Source: Acidimicrobiia bacterium (GTDB taxonomy: Bacteria; Actinomycetota; Acidimicrobiia; Spongiisociales; ZC4RG35). From it: a stretch of DNA of 20,878 bases. The stretch's first letter is position 1. Every line of letters begins with the position of its first letter. The translations under genes and the position numbers were made by a program. The stretch covers positions 1-20,878 of the forward strand of contig JAOUGY010000020.1 in NCBI GenBank assembly GCA_029865445.1, given 5' to 3'. Positions 12,729 to 20,007 of this stretch are shown one piece after another. The notes beneath the pieces were generated by a model, which saw only the letters and a program-made list of their open reading frames with translations, ran no database searches and was not told the DNA's origin.

Positions 12729-14342
12729 TCACTGGGCGTAGTTCGACGACGCCCTCATCGTCTCGGCCAGGTGCACGTTGATGAGCGCCGGCAAGCCCGA
12801 GGCGACGGCCCGCTCCAGAGCAGGACGGATGTCGGCGGGGTGCGTGACCATTTCACCGTGGCCACCCAGAGCCGTCACGACGTCGTGATAGGGACGCCTT
12901 CCCAGGTCGGCGGCGGCAACCCTGTCGGGGAAGAAGGCCTTGTGGAGCGTCTTGATGTTGGCCCACACGCCGTCGTTCCCCATCACGCCCACGATGGGCA
13001 GCCCGTGTCTGACCATCGTGTCGTATTCGAAGCCGTTGAACCCGAACGCTCCGTCGCCGTAGACGATCCCCACCTGGCGATCCGGGAATGCCAGTTTGGC
13101 GGCGATGGCGAAGGGCGCCCCCGTTCCGAGTGTGCCGAATGGTCCCGGATCGAGAACGTGACCGGGGGTGGACACTTGAAGCCACCTTGCGGTGCTCGAC
13201 ACGATGTCCCCACCGTCGACCGCCACGATCGAGCCGGGCCCGAAGAACTGTGCAACGTCACGGGCGAATCGTTGGGGCATCACCGGAATCGAGTCGTCTG
13301 CGGCCTCGGCGTCGAGTTGCGCCTGCCTGGCAGCCTCCTGGGCGAGGATCCCCTCCACCCAATCCGAGCGATCCCGCTTGATGGAATCGCTGTGTTCGGC
13401 CAGTTGCGCCACGACCAGCGCCGGGTCGGCGACGAGACCGATGTGGGCAGTCCGGTTCCAGCCGATCTTCCTCGGGTCGGCGTCGATCTGGATCACCGTG
13501 GCATCGGGCGACACAACCGCCCCGTATCGGGTTCTGAAATCCCAGTCGACGCCGAACGCCAACAGGAGATCACAACTCCCCAACGCCGCGCTCCGGGCGT
13601 GGTTTCCAAGCAGCGGATGGTCGAATGCCAATGCGCCGCGCCCCCGGCCATTCAGGTAGGTGGGGGCCTGCAATGCGTCGGTCAACCCGGTCAGGGAGGC
13701 ATCGGCGCGTCCGGCGAAGATGGCAATCCGCTCCGAGGCCCGGATGGCGGCCACGATCTCGGCGATCTGCCGGTCGTCGATCGACGGGAGTCTGTTGGGC
13801 CGCTGGTCTGCCGGCCAAGAGACTGATTCCTCCTCGACCTCATCGAACTGGACGTCCATCGGAATGTCGAGGAATGAGGGGCCGCCCCGGCCGGCATGGG
13901 CGTGTCGCACCGCGGTGGCCACGTGATCGGCGAGTCGATCCGGCGCGAAGGCCGTTCCTGCCCAGGCGGTGATCCCGGAGAACATGGGCGGATGGTTCAT
14001 CTCCTGCAGGCCACCCATGAGCTCCTGGCGGAGGAGATGACGCCCTCCGAGCAGCAGCATGGGAGTCCCGGCGAAGTGGGCGTTGGCGACTGCGGTGATG
14101 GCGTCGGTGACTCCCGGTCCAGCCGTCACCGCCGCCACTCCGATCTGTCCGGTCAGCCGACCATACGCTTCGGCGGCGTGGGCGGCCGCCTGCTCGTGAC
14201 GGAAGTCGACGATCCGAATCCCTTCCTGCACGCATCCATCGATGATTGGAAGGATGTGCCCACCCGTGAGCGTGAATAGGGTGTCGACGCCTTCGTTCTT
14301 GAGAGCGCGGGCGACGACTCGCCCACCGTGGATCTTGGCCAT
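12729..14342 (-). CDS. ThDP-dependent enzyme, acetolactate synthase/2-hydroxyacyl-CoA lyase type
   Basis: This 537-residue protein has the three-domain fold of acetolactate synthase-like enzymes: N-terminal Pyr domain with the catalytic Glu in RHEQAAAHAAEAYGRLTG (about 48-65) and AVTAGPGVTDAITAVANA, a central domain with the nucleotide-like DLLLAFGVDWDFR, and the PP domain with IVYGDGAFGFNGFEYDTMVRHGLPIVGVMGNDGVW. The ThDP motif GDG-x25-NN ends in ND here, keeping the metal-binding first Asn. It resembles mycobacterial IlvG and HACL/oxalyl-CoA decarboxylase relatives more than the biosynthetic IlvB; no small subunit gene is adjacent. The substrate is unknown. The ATG at 14342 has TACCTT 6 nt upstream (leaderless type). 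Confidence 0.88.
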   Translation of the reverse strand: MAKIHGGRVVARALKNEGVDTLFTLTGGHILPIIDGCVQEGIRIVDFRHEQAAAHAAEAYGRLTGQIGVAAVTAGPGVTDAITAVANAHFAGTPMLLLGGRHLLRQELMGGLQEMNHPPMFSGITAWAGTAFAPDRLADHVATAVRHAHAGRGGPSFLDIPMDVQFDEVEEESVSWPADQRPNRLPSIDDRQIAEIVAAIRASERIAIFAGRADASLTGLTDALQAPTYLNGRGRGALAFDHPLLGNHARSAALGSCDLLLAFGVDWDFRTRYGAVVSPDATVIQIDADPRKIGWNRTAHIGLVADPALVVAQLAEHSDSIKRDRSDWVEGILAQEAARQAQLDAEAADDSIPVMPQRFARDVAQFFGPGSIVAVDGGDIVSSTARWLQVSTPGHVLDPGPFGTLGTGAPFAIAAKLAFPDRQVGIVYGDGAFGFNGFEYDTMVRHGLPIVGVMGNDGVWANIKTLHKAFFPDRVAAADLGRRPYHDVVTALGGHGEMVTHPADIRPALERAVASGLPALINVHLAETMRASSNYAQ

Positions 14343-14348
14343 GACGCG

Positions 14349-14354
14349 AAGGTA
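14349..14354 (-). promoter_or_regulatory. -10 hexamer of the ThDP enzyme gene, leaderless type
   Basis: TACCTT on the minus strand is 6 nt before the ATG at 14342. The -35 position would fall inside the 17-bp hairpin at 14361-14397. Confidence 0.55.
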
Positions 14355-14360
14355 GTCGGC

Positions 14361-14397
14361 ACGAGAGAGGCCCCGGCATCGCCGGGGCCTCTCTCGT
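14361..14397 (-). terminator. 17-bp perfect hairpin between the secreted-protein and ThDP genes
   Basis: ACGAGAGAGGCCCCGGC pairs without mismatch with its complement around a 3-nt loop. It lies 18 nt past the stop of the small secreted protein and 6 nt before the next gene's -10 box. There is no U-run, but stem strength and position fit an actinobacterial terminator. Confidence 0.75.
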
Positions 14398-14415
14398 CCG
14401 TGGGGGTGCAACCGA

Positions 14416-14829
14416 TCAGATGTTGTCCGAGGCCATCTCCTGACCGCAGAAGAGAATGTGGCTGAGTCCGGTCTGGCGTCCGTTCACAGGACTGGTGGGC
14501 GCCTTCAGGCCCGAATCACCCTGTGAGTAGCCGTACCGGTACAGGGCGGTGTCGGGGCCGCCCTTCACGTACACCGACGTGACGCCGTACTCACCCTCGA
14601 GGCTCCAGTTGAACGCCTTGCCGTCGACGGAGACCACGATCGTCCCGCCGTCGAACTCGTAGGCGCCGGCCCGGACCGGGTCGACCTTGACGAGCTGATT
14701 CCCATCCGGACACGACCCGACGTTGCCTTCGATCCGGTCGGCACCGCCGGTCGAAGCGCCGGCCGTGAGGGTCGCCCCCAGGGCCAGGACGGCGACGAGA
14801 CCGAAGGTGATGTGACGTGCTGCTTTCAT
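14416..14829 (-). CDS. Small secreted protein with SHIxFC C-terminal motif
   Basis: This 137-residue protein has a clear Sec signal peptide (1-25, cleavage near TAGA-STG) and a beta-rich mature part with two cysteines (C40 and C128) likely disulphide-bonded. The arrangement SVYVKGGPDTALYRYGY...DSGLKAPTSP...GLSHILFCG recurs in many secreted bacterial proteins, often near adhesin-like or SipW-processed proteins, but I cannot name the family. GGGAG lies just before the ATG, so it has a leader with a ribosome binding site. The terminator-like hairpin follows. No enzyme motif is seen; a surface or matrix role is only a guess. Confidence 0.75.
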   Translation of the reverse strand: MKAARHITFGLVAVLALGATLTAGASTGGADRIEGNVGSCPDGNQLVKVDPVRAGAYEFDGGTIVVSVDGKAFNWSLEGEYGVTSVYVKGGPDTALYRYGYSQGDSGLKAPTSPVNGRQTGLSHILFCGQEMASDNI

Positions 14830-14916
14830 GATGAACTCCCAACGCGCTCTGTGTGACTGATGCTCACTCTCAGTGTTCGGCCAATCGCGGATAGAACCTG
14901 GGCGGCATACCGAAGA

Positions 14917-14943
14917 CCACCGACGTGACTAGCCACCGACGTG
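14917..14943 (+). repeat. Tandem 11-bp direct repeat upstream of the cupin gene
   Basis: CCACCGACGTG occurs at 14917-14927 and 14933-14943, 16 nt apart, ending 10 nt before the candidate -10 box of the cupin gene. The copies are exact. It may be a paired operator. Confidence 0.55.
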
Positions 14944-14953
14944 CGAGACCAAC

Positions 14954-14959
14954 CAGAAT
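14954..14959 (+). promoter_or_regulatory. Candidate -10 hexamer of the cupin gene, leaderless type
   Basis: CAGAAT is 7 nt before the ATG at 14967. It lacks the first T of TANNNT, so support is weaker than for the other leaderless genes. Confidence 0.35.
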
Positions 14960-14966
14960 GTGGGCG

Positions 14967-15305
14967 ATGAACGCAACCTACGATTCCATCGCCGCCGTAC
15001 CCGCCCCGTTCGGTCCCCGAGCCGGAGCAGATCGCGGGGACCCGCAGATGTCACTCGCCGAGATCTACGCGGACGGCGAAACCGAGGTCGGGCTCTGGGA
15101 GTGCACGCCCGGCGGGTGGCACATCGAGAATCGACCCGACACGGAGGTGGTCCACATCCTCACCGGTCGGGTGGCCATGACCGACGACAGCACGGGCGAG
15201 ATCACCGAGATCGGACCAGGCGACGTGATGGTCCTACCCAAGGGCTGGTCGGGGCGCTGGGATGTGCTGGAAACCACCCGCAAGCTGTACGTGGTGGTCG
15301 GCTGA
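14967..15305 (+). CDS. Small cupin (cupin_3/DUF861-like) protein
   Basis: This single-domain cupin of 112 residues has GLWECTPGGWHIENRPDTEVVHILTGRVAMTD in cupin motif 1 (with His, Glu and a second His) and IGPGDVMVLPKGWSGRWDVLETTRKLYVVV in motif 2. This EcTPGxW...E..hiLsG...GD...lPkGw.G.W.v pattern is the cupin_3 type also found in ureidoglycine aminohydrolase and in proteins beside FAD amine oxidases. The start is uncertain: ATG at 14967 is preferred over ATG 14958 and a GTG at 14925. It converges on the GNAT gene with 2 nt between stops and probably belongs to the same amine-catabolism group. Confidence 0.82.
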   Translation: MNATYDSIAAVPAPFGPRAGADRGDPQMSLAEIYADGETEVGLWECTPGGWHIENRPDTEVVHILTGRVAMTDDSTGEITEIGPGDVMVLPKGWSGRWDVLETTRKLYVVVG

Positions 15306-15307
15306 AT

Positions 15308-15745
15308 TCACAGATCCTTCGACATCCACACCGAATCCTCTTCCCGGAAGCCGAACCGCGAGTAGAGACGGCGCGCACCCAGATTGTGGCGTTCGGTCTC
15401 GAGGAACACGCGGATGAAACCGCGTCGCCGGCAGTCCTCGATGATCTCGACGACGGCCGCAGACCCGAGCCCGCGCCCCCGGCGGTCGACATAGATCTCG
15501 TCGAGGAGGGCATCCGGACCGCCAGACTCGATCGACCACCCCCAGGTCACCACTGCATAGCCGGCCGGATCCGGGCCATCGTCACCGATCAGCCAAACAA
15601 CCCCGTGGACGTCGCCATCAAGCAGCGGGGCGAATCCCGCCCGGGCCGTTGACTCATCGAAGACATGGCCATCCAGCTCGCAGTACCTTCGGCACATGTC
15701 GAGCAGCGTTCCGAGGTCTTCCGGCAGGGCTCGAGAGAGGGTCAC
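15308..15745 (-). CDS. GNAT-family N-acetyltransferase
   Basis: This 145-residue protein has GNAT features: LSRALPEDLGTLLDMCRRY at the N-terminus, LLDEIYVDRRGRGLGSAAVVEIIEDCRRRG with the acetyl-CoA loop R-x-x-G-x-G (84-113), and the C-terminal VFLETERHNLGARRLYSRFGFRE. The acceptor is probably an amine but cannot be told from sequence. The GTG start abuts the oxidoreductase stop directly (TGA then GTG), so it is co-transcribed and coupled with it. It may acetylate an intermediate of the pathway encoded upstream, or a toxic amine. Confidence 0.9.
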   Translation of the reverse strand: MTLSRALPEDLGTLLDMCRRYCELDGHVFDESTARAGFAPLLDGDVHGVVWLIGDDGPDPAGYAVVTWGWSIESGGPDALLDEIYVDRRGRGLGSAAVVEIIEDCRRRGFIRVFLETERHNLGARRLYSRFGFREEDSVWMSKDL

Positions 15746-17125
15746 TCAGTGACCCGTCAGAGCCTCGAGGAGGCCACCCAGCACCTTCGACGGCTTGCCG
15801 GTCTTCCACTCCCGCCGGTCGGCCATGGGAGCCAGGGTCCGCCCCAGGTTGATGCCGATCCAGCGAAGCGGTTCGGGTTCCCACGAACGGGAGGCGTGAC
15901 CCACCCACGGCAGTGCGGTGAGGTCGGTGCGACGTCCGAGCACCAGATCAGCGAGCGTCCGGCCGGCGAGATTCGACGGAGTGACACCTGCACCAACGTA
16001 CCCTCCGGCCCGGCCGACCCGGGTTTCGGAGTCGAACGAAACCGCGGACGACCAGTCGCGCGGCATCGCCACCGCACCGCCCCACGTGTGGGTGATCTCG
16101 GCGCCCGACGTCTGGGGAAACAGCCACTTCAGAGTGTCGGCGATGGCCTGGTGGGTTTCGGAATCGTGCTCGAACTCCGGTTTCATGGCCGAGCCGAAGT
16201 GATAGGGAGCGCCGCGACCCCCGAACGCGAACCGTCCGTCGGCCGTCCGTTGCCCGTAGATGATCAAATGCCGTCCGTCATGGAAGGTCTGGCGCTCTGA
16301 GAGTCCGATGTCGTCCCACACATCGTCCGGAAGCGGTTCTGTGGCGATCATCAGGGAGTACACCGGGACGACGGCCCGGTCATCGAATCGGGTTTCGAAT
16401 GCTTCGAGACACCGCAGCACCGTTCCTGCCCGTACCCGGCCGCGCGTGGTCGTCACGAGCCCGGGTTCGATGGCTGTCGCCCGCGTCCCCTCATAGATCC
16501 TGACCCCCCGCCGCTCGACGACCTCGGCGAGACCGCGCACCAGTCGGGCCGGATGGATCGCGGCACAGTGGGGGGTGAACAGGCCACCCATGGCCTTGTC
16601 CGACCTCGCGTGGCGCTCCATCTCGGTCGGAGAGAGCAGCTGAAGATCTGATTCATCGAAACCCCGCCGACGCATCTCCTCGACCTGGTGACGCATACGC
16701 TGCAACTGCGCCGTTGACGTGGCCAACGCGATCGATCCCCCTTTTGCGTAGTGGCAGTCGATCCCCTCGGCTGCGGCCACCCTCCCTATCTCGTCGATTG
16801 AAGACCAGATGGCGCTCAGCTGGCTTCGCACCGCTGCCGGCCCATGGGTCGCCGCCACCCTGCTCGCCCGCATCGAGAACTCCCCGGATGACCAGCCTCC
16901 GTTGCGTCCGGACGCACCAAACCCGGCGATTTCTGCCTCGACGACCGCTATGTCGAGCGAGGGTTCGATCTCGGTGAGGTAATAGGCCGACCACAACCCG
17001 GTGAACCCGGCACCGACGATGACCACGTCGGCGTCGATCGGTCCTTCCAGACCGGGCCGCCGGACGGGGTCACCCTCGGGCAACGTGTCATGCCACAGGC
17101 TCGTGGTTCGATAGGTCGGAGCCAC
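15746..17125 (-). CDS. FAD-dependent amine oxidoreductase (DAO family, PuuB-like)
   Basis: This 459-residue flavoprotein has the Rossmann motif DVVIVGAGFTGLWSAYYL (33-50), the downstream VVEAEIAGFGASGRNGGWSSG (62-82) of DAO enzymes such as gamma-glutamylputrescine oxidase, IHPARLVRGLAEVVERRGVRIYEGTRA (substrate/FAD domain) and a C-terminal GGYVGAGVTPSNLAGRTLADLVLGR block contacting FAD. It likely oxidises a primary or secondary amine to an imine or aldehyde. It lies 2 nt after the aminotransferase stop and starts with GTG. The aminotransferase-oxidoreductase-GNAT order suggests one catabolic operon. The substrate is unknown; polyamine-type amines are the leading guess. Confidence 0.93.
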   Translation of the reverse strand: MAPTYRTTSLWHDTLPEGDPVRRPGLEGPIDADVVIVGAGFTGLWSAYYLTEIEPSLDIAVVEAEIAGFGASGRNGGWSSGEFSMRASRVAATHGPAAVRSQLSAIWSSIDEIGRVAAAEGIDCHYAKGGSIALATSTAQLQRMRHQVEEMRRRGFDESDLQLLSPTEMERHARSDKAMGGLFTPHCAAIHPARLVRGLAEVVERRGVRIYEGTRATAIEPGLVTTTRGRVRAGTVLRCLEAFETRFDDRAVVPVYSLMIATEPLPDDVWDDIGLSERQTFHDGRHLIIYGQRTADGRFAFGGRGAPYHFGSAMKPEFEHDSETHQAIADTLKWLFPQTSGAEITHTWGGAVAMPRDWSSAVSFDSETRVGRAGGYVGAGVTPSNLAGRTLADLVLGRRTDLTALPWVGHASRSWEPEPLRWIGINLGRTLAPMADRREWKTGKPSKVLGGLLEALTGH

Positions 17126-17127
17126 GA

Positions 17128-18471
17128 TCAGTCGTCCTCGACGCTCGGGAGGTCACCGGCCCTGGCGATCGTCGACTCGAGCGCGCTCTCGAAGACCTCC
17201 AGGGTCAGAGCCACGTCCTCGTCGGTGTGGGCGGCGCATGTGAACCAGGGCTCACGAGCGTCCGGGCACGGCGCCACACCGTGCTCGATCATGGCATAGA
17301 CCATGTTGTTGTAGATCCGGGCGTCGTGATGGGCGAGATCCCGGAATTCGATGGGTGTGCCCTCGCCCATGAAGATCGAGAACATCGAAGGGTGACCCAC
17401 GACGGCCGCATCGACACCGTGCGCGGCGAGCCGCTCTTCGAGCCCCTTCATGATGGCCGTTCCGGTCTGCTCGATCCGGCGAAACGCCGAACCGTCCTCG
17501 AGCCGCTCGATGGTCGCCTTCACCGCGGCGGCCGCCACCGCATTTCCCGAGTACGTGCCCGCCTGGGCAATACCGCCCAACGACCACCCCTCGACCATCT
17601 TCTCGGCCAGGGCTATGGCCGCCACCGGGAAGCCGTTTCCCATGGCCTTGGCGTACGTGGCGATGTCTGGGACGACCCCGAATGCACCAACGGCACCCTG
17701 CAACCCGAGGCGGAATCCGGTCTTCACCTCGTCGAATATCAGAACGACCTCGTGTTCGTCACACAGCCGTCTCATCTCCTCGAGGAACCCCGGTGCAGGA
17801 AGCACACCGAGAAAGTTCCCCGCCATGGGTTCGACGATCACTGCTGCCAGGTCGTGGCCGTGGTCGTCGAAGAACTCGCTCAGCAACTCGATGTCGTTGT
17901 AGGGCAGAGTGCGGACGTACGCCCGAAGGGCGTCGGGGATCCCCGAAGACGCCTGAATGGGCAATGGCCGCAGCCGGCTTCCGAGATGGCCGGCCGGAGC
18001 ACTCGCCGTCGAGTACAGCATGTAGTCGTGGGCACCGTGATAGGCGCCCTCGAACTTGAGTACCAGGTCTCGTGCGGTCCACCCTCGTGCCAGACGGATG
18101 GCATGCATCGTCGCCTCCGTGCCGGTGTTCGTGAACCGCATGGCGGTCGGCCAGCCGAGAACGTCGAGCACTTTCTCGGCGGCCTCGATCTCGACCCGCT
18201 GGGTCATGGCGAACACAGTGCCCGAGGAAGCCGCTCTTCCAACGGCGTCGGCGACGTACTCGTCGCCGTGACCGAGGATCACCGGCCCGAATCCCAACTG
18301 ATAATCGATGTAGTCCTTGCCATCCATGTCGACCACATGGCCGGCGTACCCACGCTCGATCACCAGCGTGTCGTTGTCACCCCAGTACCGGAACCCGCTG
18401 GACACGCCGTTGACCAACGCACCACGCGCCCGCTCGAACCATTTCGCCGTCGTCGGACCCTGCAGACTCAT
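17128..18471 (-). CDS. Class III PLP-dependent aminotransferase, GSA-aminomutase-like
   Basis: This 447-residue protein is a fold-type I, class III enzyme: LGFGPVILGHGD, RFTNTGTEATMHAIRLARGWT (phosphate-binding loop), KFEGAYHGAHDYML, AAVIVEPMAGN, LIFDEVKTGFR (PLP Asp) and ATYAKAMGNGFPVAAI with the Schiff-base Lys, then GTYSGNAVA. The GTEA-MHAIRLAR and FEGxYHGxHD stretches resemble glutamate-1-semialdehyde aminomutase, but the partner oxidoreductase points to catabolic transamination. AGGAGG (18483-18478) is 6 nt from the ATG at 18471 but only 3 nt from the GTG at 18474, so I take the ATG. A hairpin (18490-18519) lies just upstream of the ribosome binding site in the leader. Confidence 0.94.
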   Translation of the reverse strand: MSLQGPTTAKWFERARGALVNGVSSGFRYWGDNDTLVIERGYAGHVVDMDGKDYIDYQLGFGPVILGHGDEYVADAVGRAASSGTVFAMTQRVEIEAAEKVLDVLGWPTAMRFTNTGTEATMHAIRLARGWTARDLVLKFEGAYHGAHDYMLYSTASAPAGHLGSRLRPLPIQASSGIPDALRAYVRTLPYNDIELLSEFFDDHGHDLAAVIVEPMAGNFLGVLPAPGFLEEMRRLCDEHEVVLIFDEVKTGFRLGLQGAVGAFGVVPDIATYAKAMGNGFPVAAIALAEKMVEGWSLGGIAQAGTYSGNAVAAAAVKATIERLEDGSAFRRIEQTGTAIMKGLEERLAAHGVDAAVVGHPSMFSIFMGEGTPIEFRDLAHHDARIYNNMVYAMIEHGVAPCPDAREPWFTCAAHTDEDVALTLEVFESALESTIARAGDLPSVEDD

Positions 18472-18489
18472 CACAAACCTCCTCGTAGC

Positions 18490-18519
18490 ACTCTCACGAC
18501 TCAGGATCTGAGCGAGAGT
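18490..18519 (-). promoter_or_regulatory. Hairpin in the leader of the aminotransferase operon
   Basis: ACTCTC/GAGAGT (6 bp) encloses CTCAG-GAT-CTGAG (5 bp) with a 4/1-nt internal loop. On the minus strand it ends 6 nt before the AGGAGG ribosome binding site. It could be an operator dyad or an mRNA structure affecting translation; the sequence does not decide. Confidence 0.5.
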
Positions 18520-18757
18520 CCCGGGGGATTCCAGTGGCGAAAGGCGAGAGTGTTGCGGCGCTCGTAGAGATCGATGGCGCCGGCCCGGAGGAACTCCGAA
18601 GGCAGGGTCTGAGACAGCAACCCAAGCCCGCAGATCTCCCCTCTTGCAGACCTATCGACCCGGCGCTCCGAGAGCACTATCTCACCTCGACCGTCATGCT
18701 AGCCGGGGAGCCTGGTGGTGCCCTCAATGCGATTCAGGGTAGGACCGGGACGGCCGA
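18520..18757. other. Intergenic region between divergent operons
   Basis: This holds the upstream region of the aminotransferase operon (minus) and the lipoprotein gene (plus). A short CGGAG-GAA-CTCCG hairpin lies near 18586-18598. Open frames crossing it have no recognisable protein and no start signals; I see no riboswitch consensus. Confidence 0.5.
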
Positions 18758-18763
18758 TACTCT
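18758..18763 (+). promoter_or_regulatory. -10 hexamer of the lipoprotein gene, leaderless type
   Basis: TACTCT is 8 nt before the ATG at 18772, and no ribosome binding site fits between them. Confidence 0.5.
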
Positions 18764-18771
18764 GATCAGAC

Positions 18772-19608
18772 ATGCCTCGCATCCGGGCCGCCATGGCGGC
18801 CGTACTCTTGCTCGGTGCCTGTTCGACATCCGAACCGGCCCCTACCACCGCCGCGAACATCGCGGCCGCCGAGTTCGTATCAACGACGGCGGCTCCGACG
18901 ACGACGGCCCCGTCCACCACCACAACGACGGTGCAGCCGTCCACGACTACCACGGTCTCCGTGCTTGCCATCGAAGCGCCCGAGTCGTCGCCGGTCGCCC
19001 GGCTCGACTCGTTCTCGTGGGAGTTCGAAACGACCATCGGCGCCGTCGACACCGACCTCATCTCGCTCGAGACCACCGGCGTTTACGTCGACGGTGACTT
19101 CGATTGTGCGATCACCACCGGCTTCGGAGGATTCGACTTCTCAACGAGAGTTGTCGTGTCGGAAGGCGCCACATACTTCGACGACGGCAAAGGCGATGGT
19201 TTGAGACCGGTCCGACCTGGATCCTCCGAAATCCAGGAAAACGCACGTCTGTGCCCTGGGTCCCCGGTGTTCTGGGCCGACATCACAAACGGTGAAACGC
19301 TTCCCGCAGGGGGAGACGAGGAGGAGCGCAACGGGATCGTTGCCCGGCGCCTGAACCTGACCGGGCTGCTCGACGAGGCATCGGCTCTGGGGCTGGTCGG
19401 TGCTTCAGTCGATGGAGTCACATTCGACGAACTCGTGTTCTGGGTGGCCGAGGGAGATTGGATCTCTGCCATCAGCATGCGGGCGGGTCTGGAACCGGCC
19501 GCCCTCCAAGACATCACCGGCTCAACGATCACCGAACCAGGCGAGATTCGGGTCACGCTCGACGTCACACGACCGGACGACGGATCGCTAGCGGTTACTC
19601 CGCCGTGA
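18772..19608 (+). CDS. Thr-rich lipoprotein of unknown function
   Basis: This 278-residue protein has a good lipobox (LLGAC, Cys17), then a linker at about 25-62 built of Thr, Pro and Ala, and a roughly 200-residue beta-rich domain. Within it are paired-looking cysteines (DFDCAI and RLCPG), VVVSEGATYFDDGKGD and a regular ITEPGEIRVTLDVTRPDD C-terminus. The overall look is like actinobacterial LppX/LprG-type or other surface lipoproteins, but I do not recognise a specific family. It would be anchored on the outer face of the membrane with the linker spanning the wall. Its end overlaps the convergent membrane-protein gene by 21 nt. Confidence 0.82.
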   Translation: MPRIRAAMAAVLLLGACSTSEPAPTTAANIAAAEFVSTTAAPTTTAPSTTTTTVQPSTTTTVSVLAIEAPESSPVARLDSFSWEFETTIGAVDTDLISLETTGVYVDGDFDCAITTGFGGFDFSTRVVVSEGATYFDDGKGDGLRPVRPGSSEIQENARLCPGSPVFWADITNGETLPAGGDEEERNGIVARRLNLTGLLDEASALGLVGASVDGVTFDELVFWVAEGDWISAISMRAGLEPAALQDITGSTITEPGEIRVTLDVTRPDDGSLAVTPP

Positions 19609-19890
19609 ACGTTTCATCGCCTTCTCCTGCCGCTCGATGTCGAGCAGCGTGAGAGCGACCCCGAAGAACCCTCCGAAGAACACGCCGATCAGGGCCGCAG
19701 GCAGAATCGCCGTCTCCATGGAAAGCCCGAGGTCGCGGTCGGTGAGGAGCCACAGTCCAAGAACCAACCCGACAAAAGAGATCGGGAGGGCCAGGACGAT
19801 TCCCCTGACCACCGACTTGCCTATCCGAGCGCCGAGACCGAACTCCTCCTCCATGTCTCCATGAACCATGGACTCGTGCTGGTCTGTCAT
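19588..19890 (-). CDS. Small two-helix membrane protein
   Basis: This 100-residue protein has a charged N-terminus (1-26), two hydrophobic helices (about 30-50 and 60-83, the latter with a GVFFGGFFGVAL glycine-rich face) and a basic tail (KAMKRSRRSNR). A purine-rich AGGAGA about 10 nt before the ATG supports the start. The family is unknown; glycine-zipper faces of this kind often mediate helix packing or oligomers. The basic C-terminal end overlaps the lipoprotein gene on the other strand by 21 nt. Confidence 0.72.
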   Translation of the reverse strand: MTDQHESMVHGDMEEEFGLGARIGKSVVRGIVLALPISFVGLVLGLWLLTDRDLGLSMETAILPAALIGVFFGGFFGVALTLLDIERQEKAMKRSRRSNR

Positions 19891-19993
19891 GAGCTTGGTC
19901 TCCTGATCTCTCTGTGACCTCCCTATGGTGCCACGTCGGGACCTACCTCCGGCGTCGCCGACCGGTCGCGCTGTAATGCAGACACCGGGGCAC

Positions 19994-19999
19994 TAACTT
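19994..19999 (+). promoter_or_regulatory. -10 hexamer of the ureohydrolase gene, leaderless type
   Basis: TAACTT is followed by 8 nt and the ATG at 20008. A 10-bp palindrome CGACCGGTCG (19959-19968) lies just upstream of the -35 position as a possible operator. Confidence 0.5.
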
Positions 20000-20007
20000 G
20001 CATCCCC

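Noticed and set aside
17227..18567. Plus-strand open frame of about 446 codons antisense to the aminotransferase
   Set aside because: The opposite strand encodes a full class III aminotransferase with all PLP motifs; the antisense frame is rich in Arg/Gly/His without any recognisable motif.
18534..18771. Possible gene in the gap before the lipoprotein
   Set aside because: The open frame continues through the lipoprotein gene in another frame, shows no recognisable motif and has no ribosome binding site or promoter of its own.
19959..19968. 10-bp palindrome CGACCGGTCG upstream of the ureohydrolase as a strong operator
   Set aside because: Short GC-rich palindromes are frequent by chance at this base composition; kept only as a note under the promoter.
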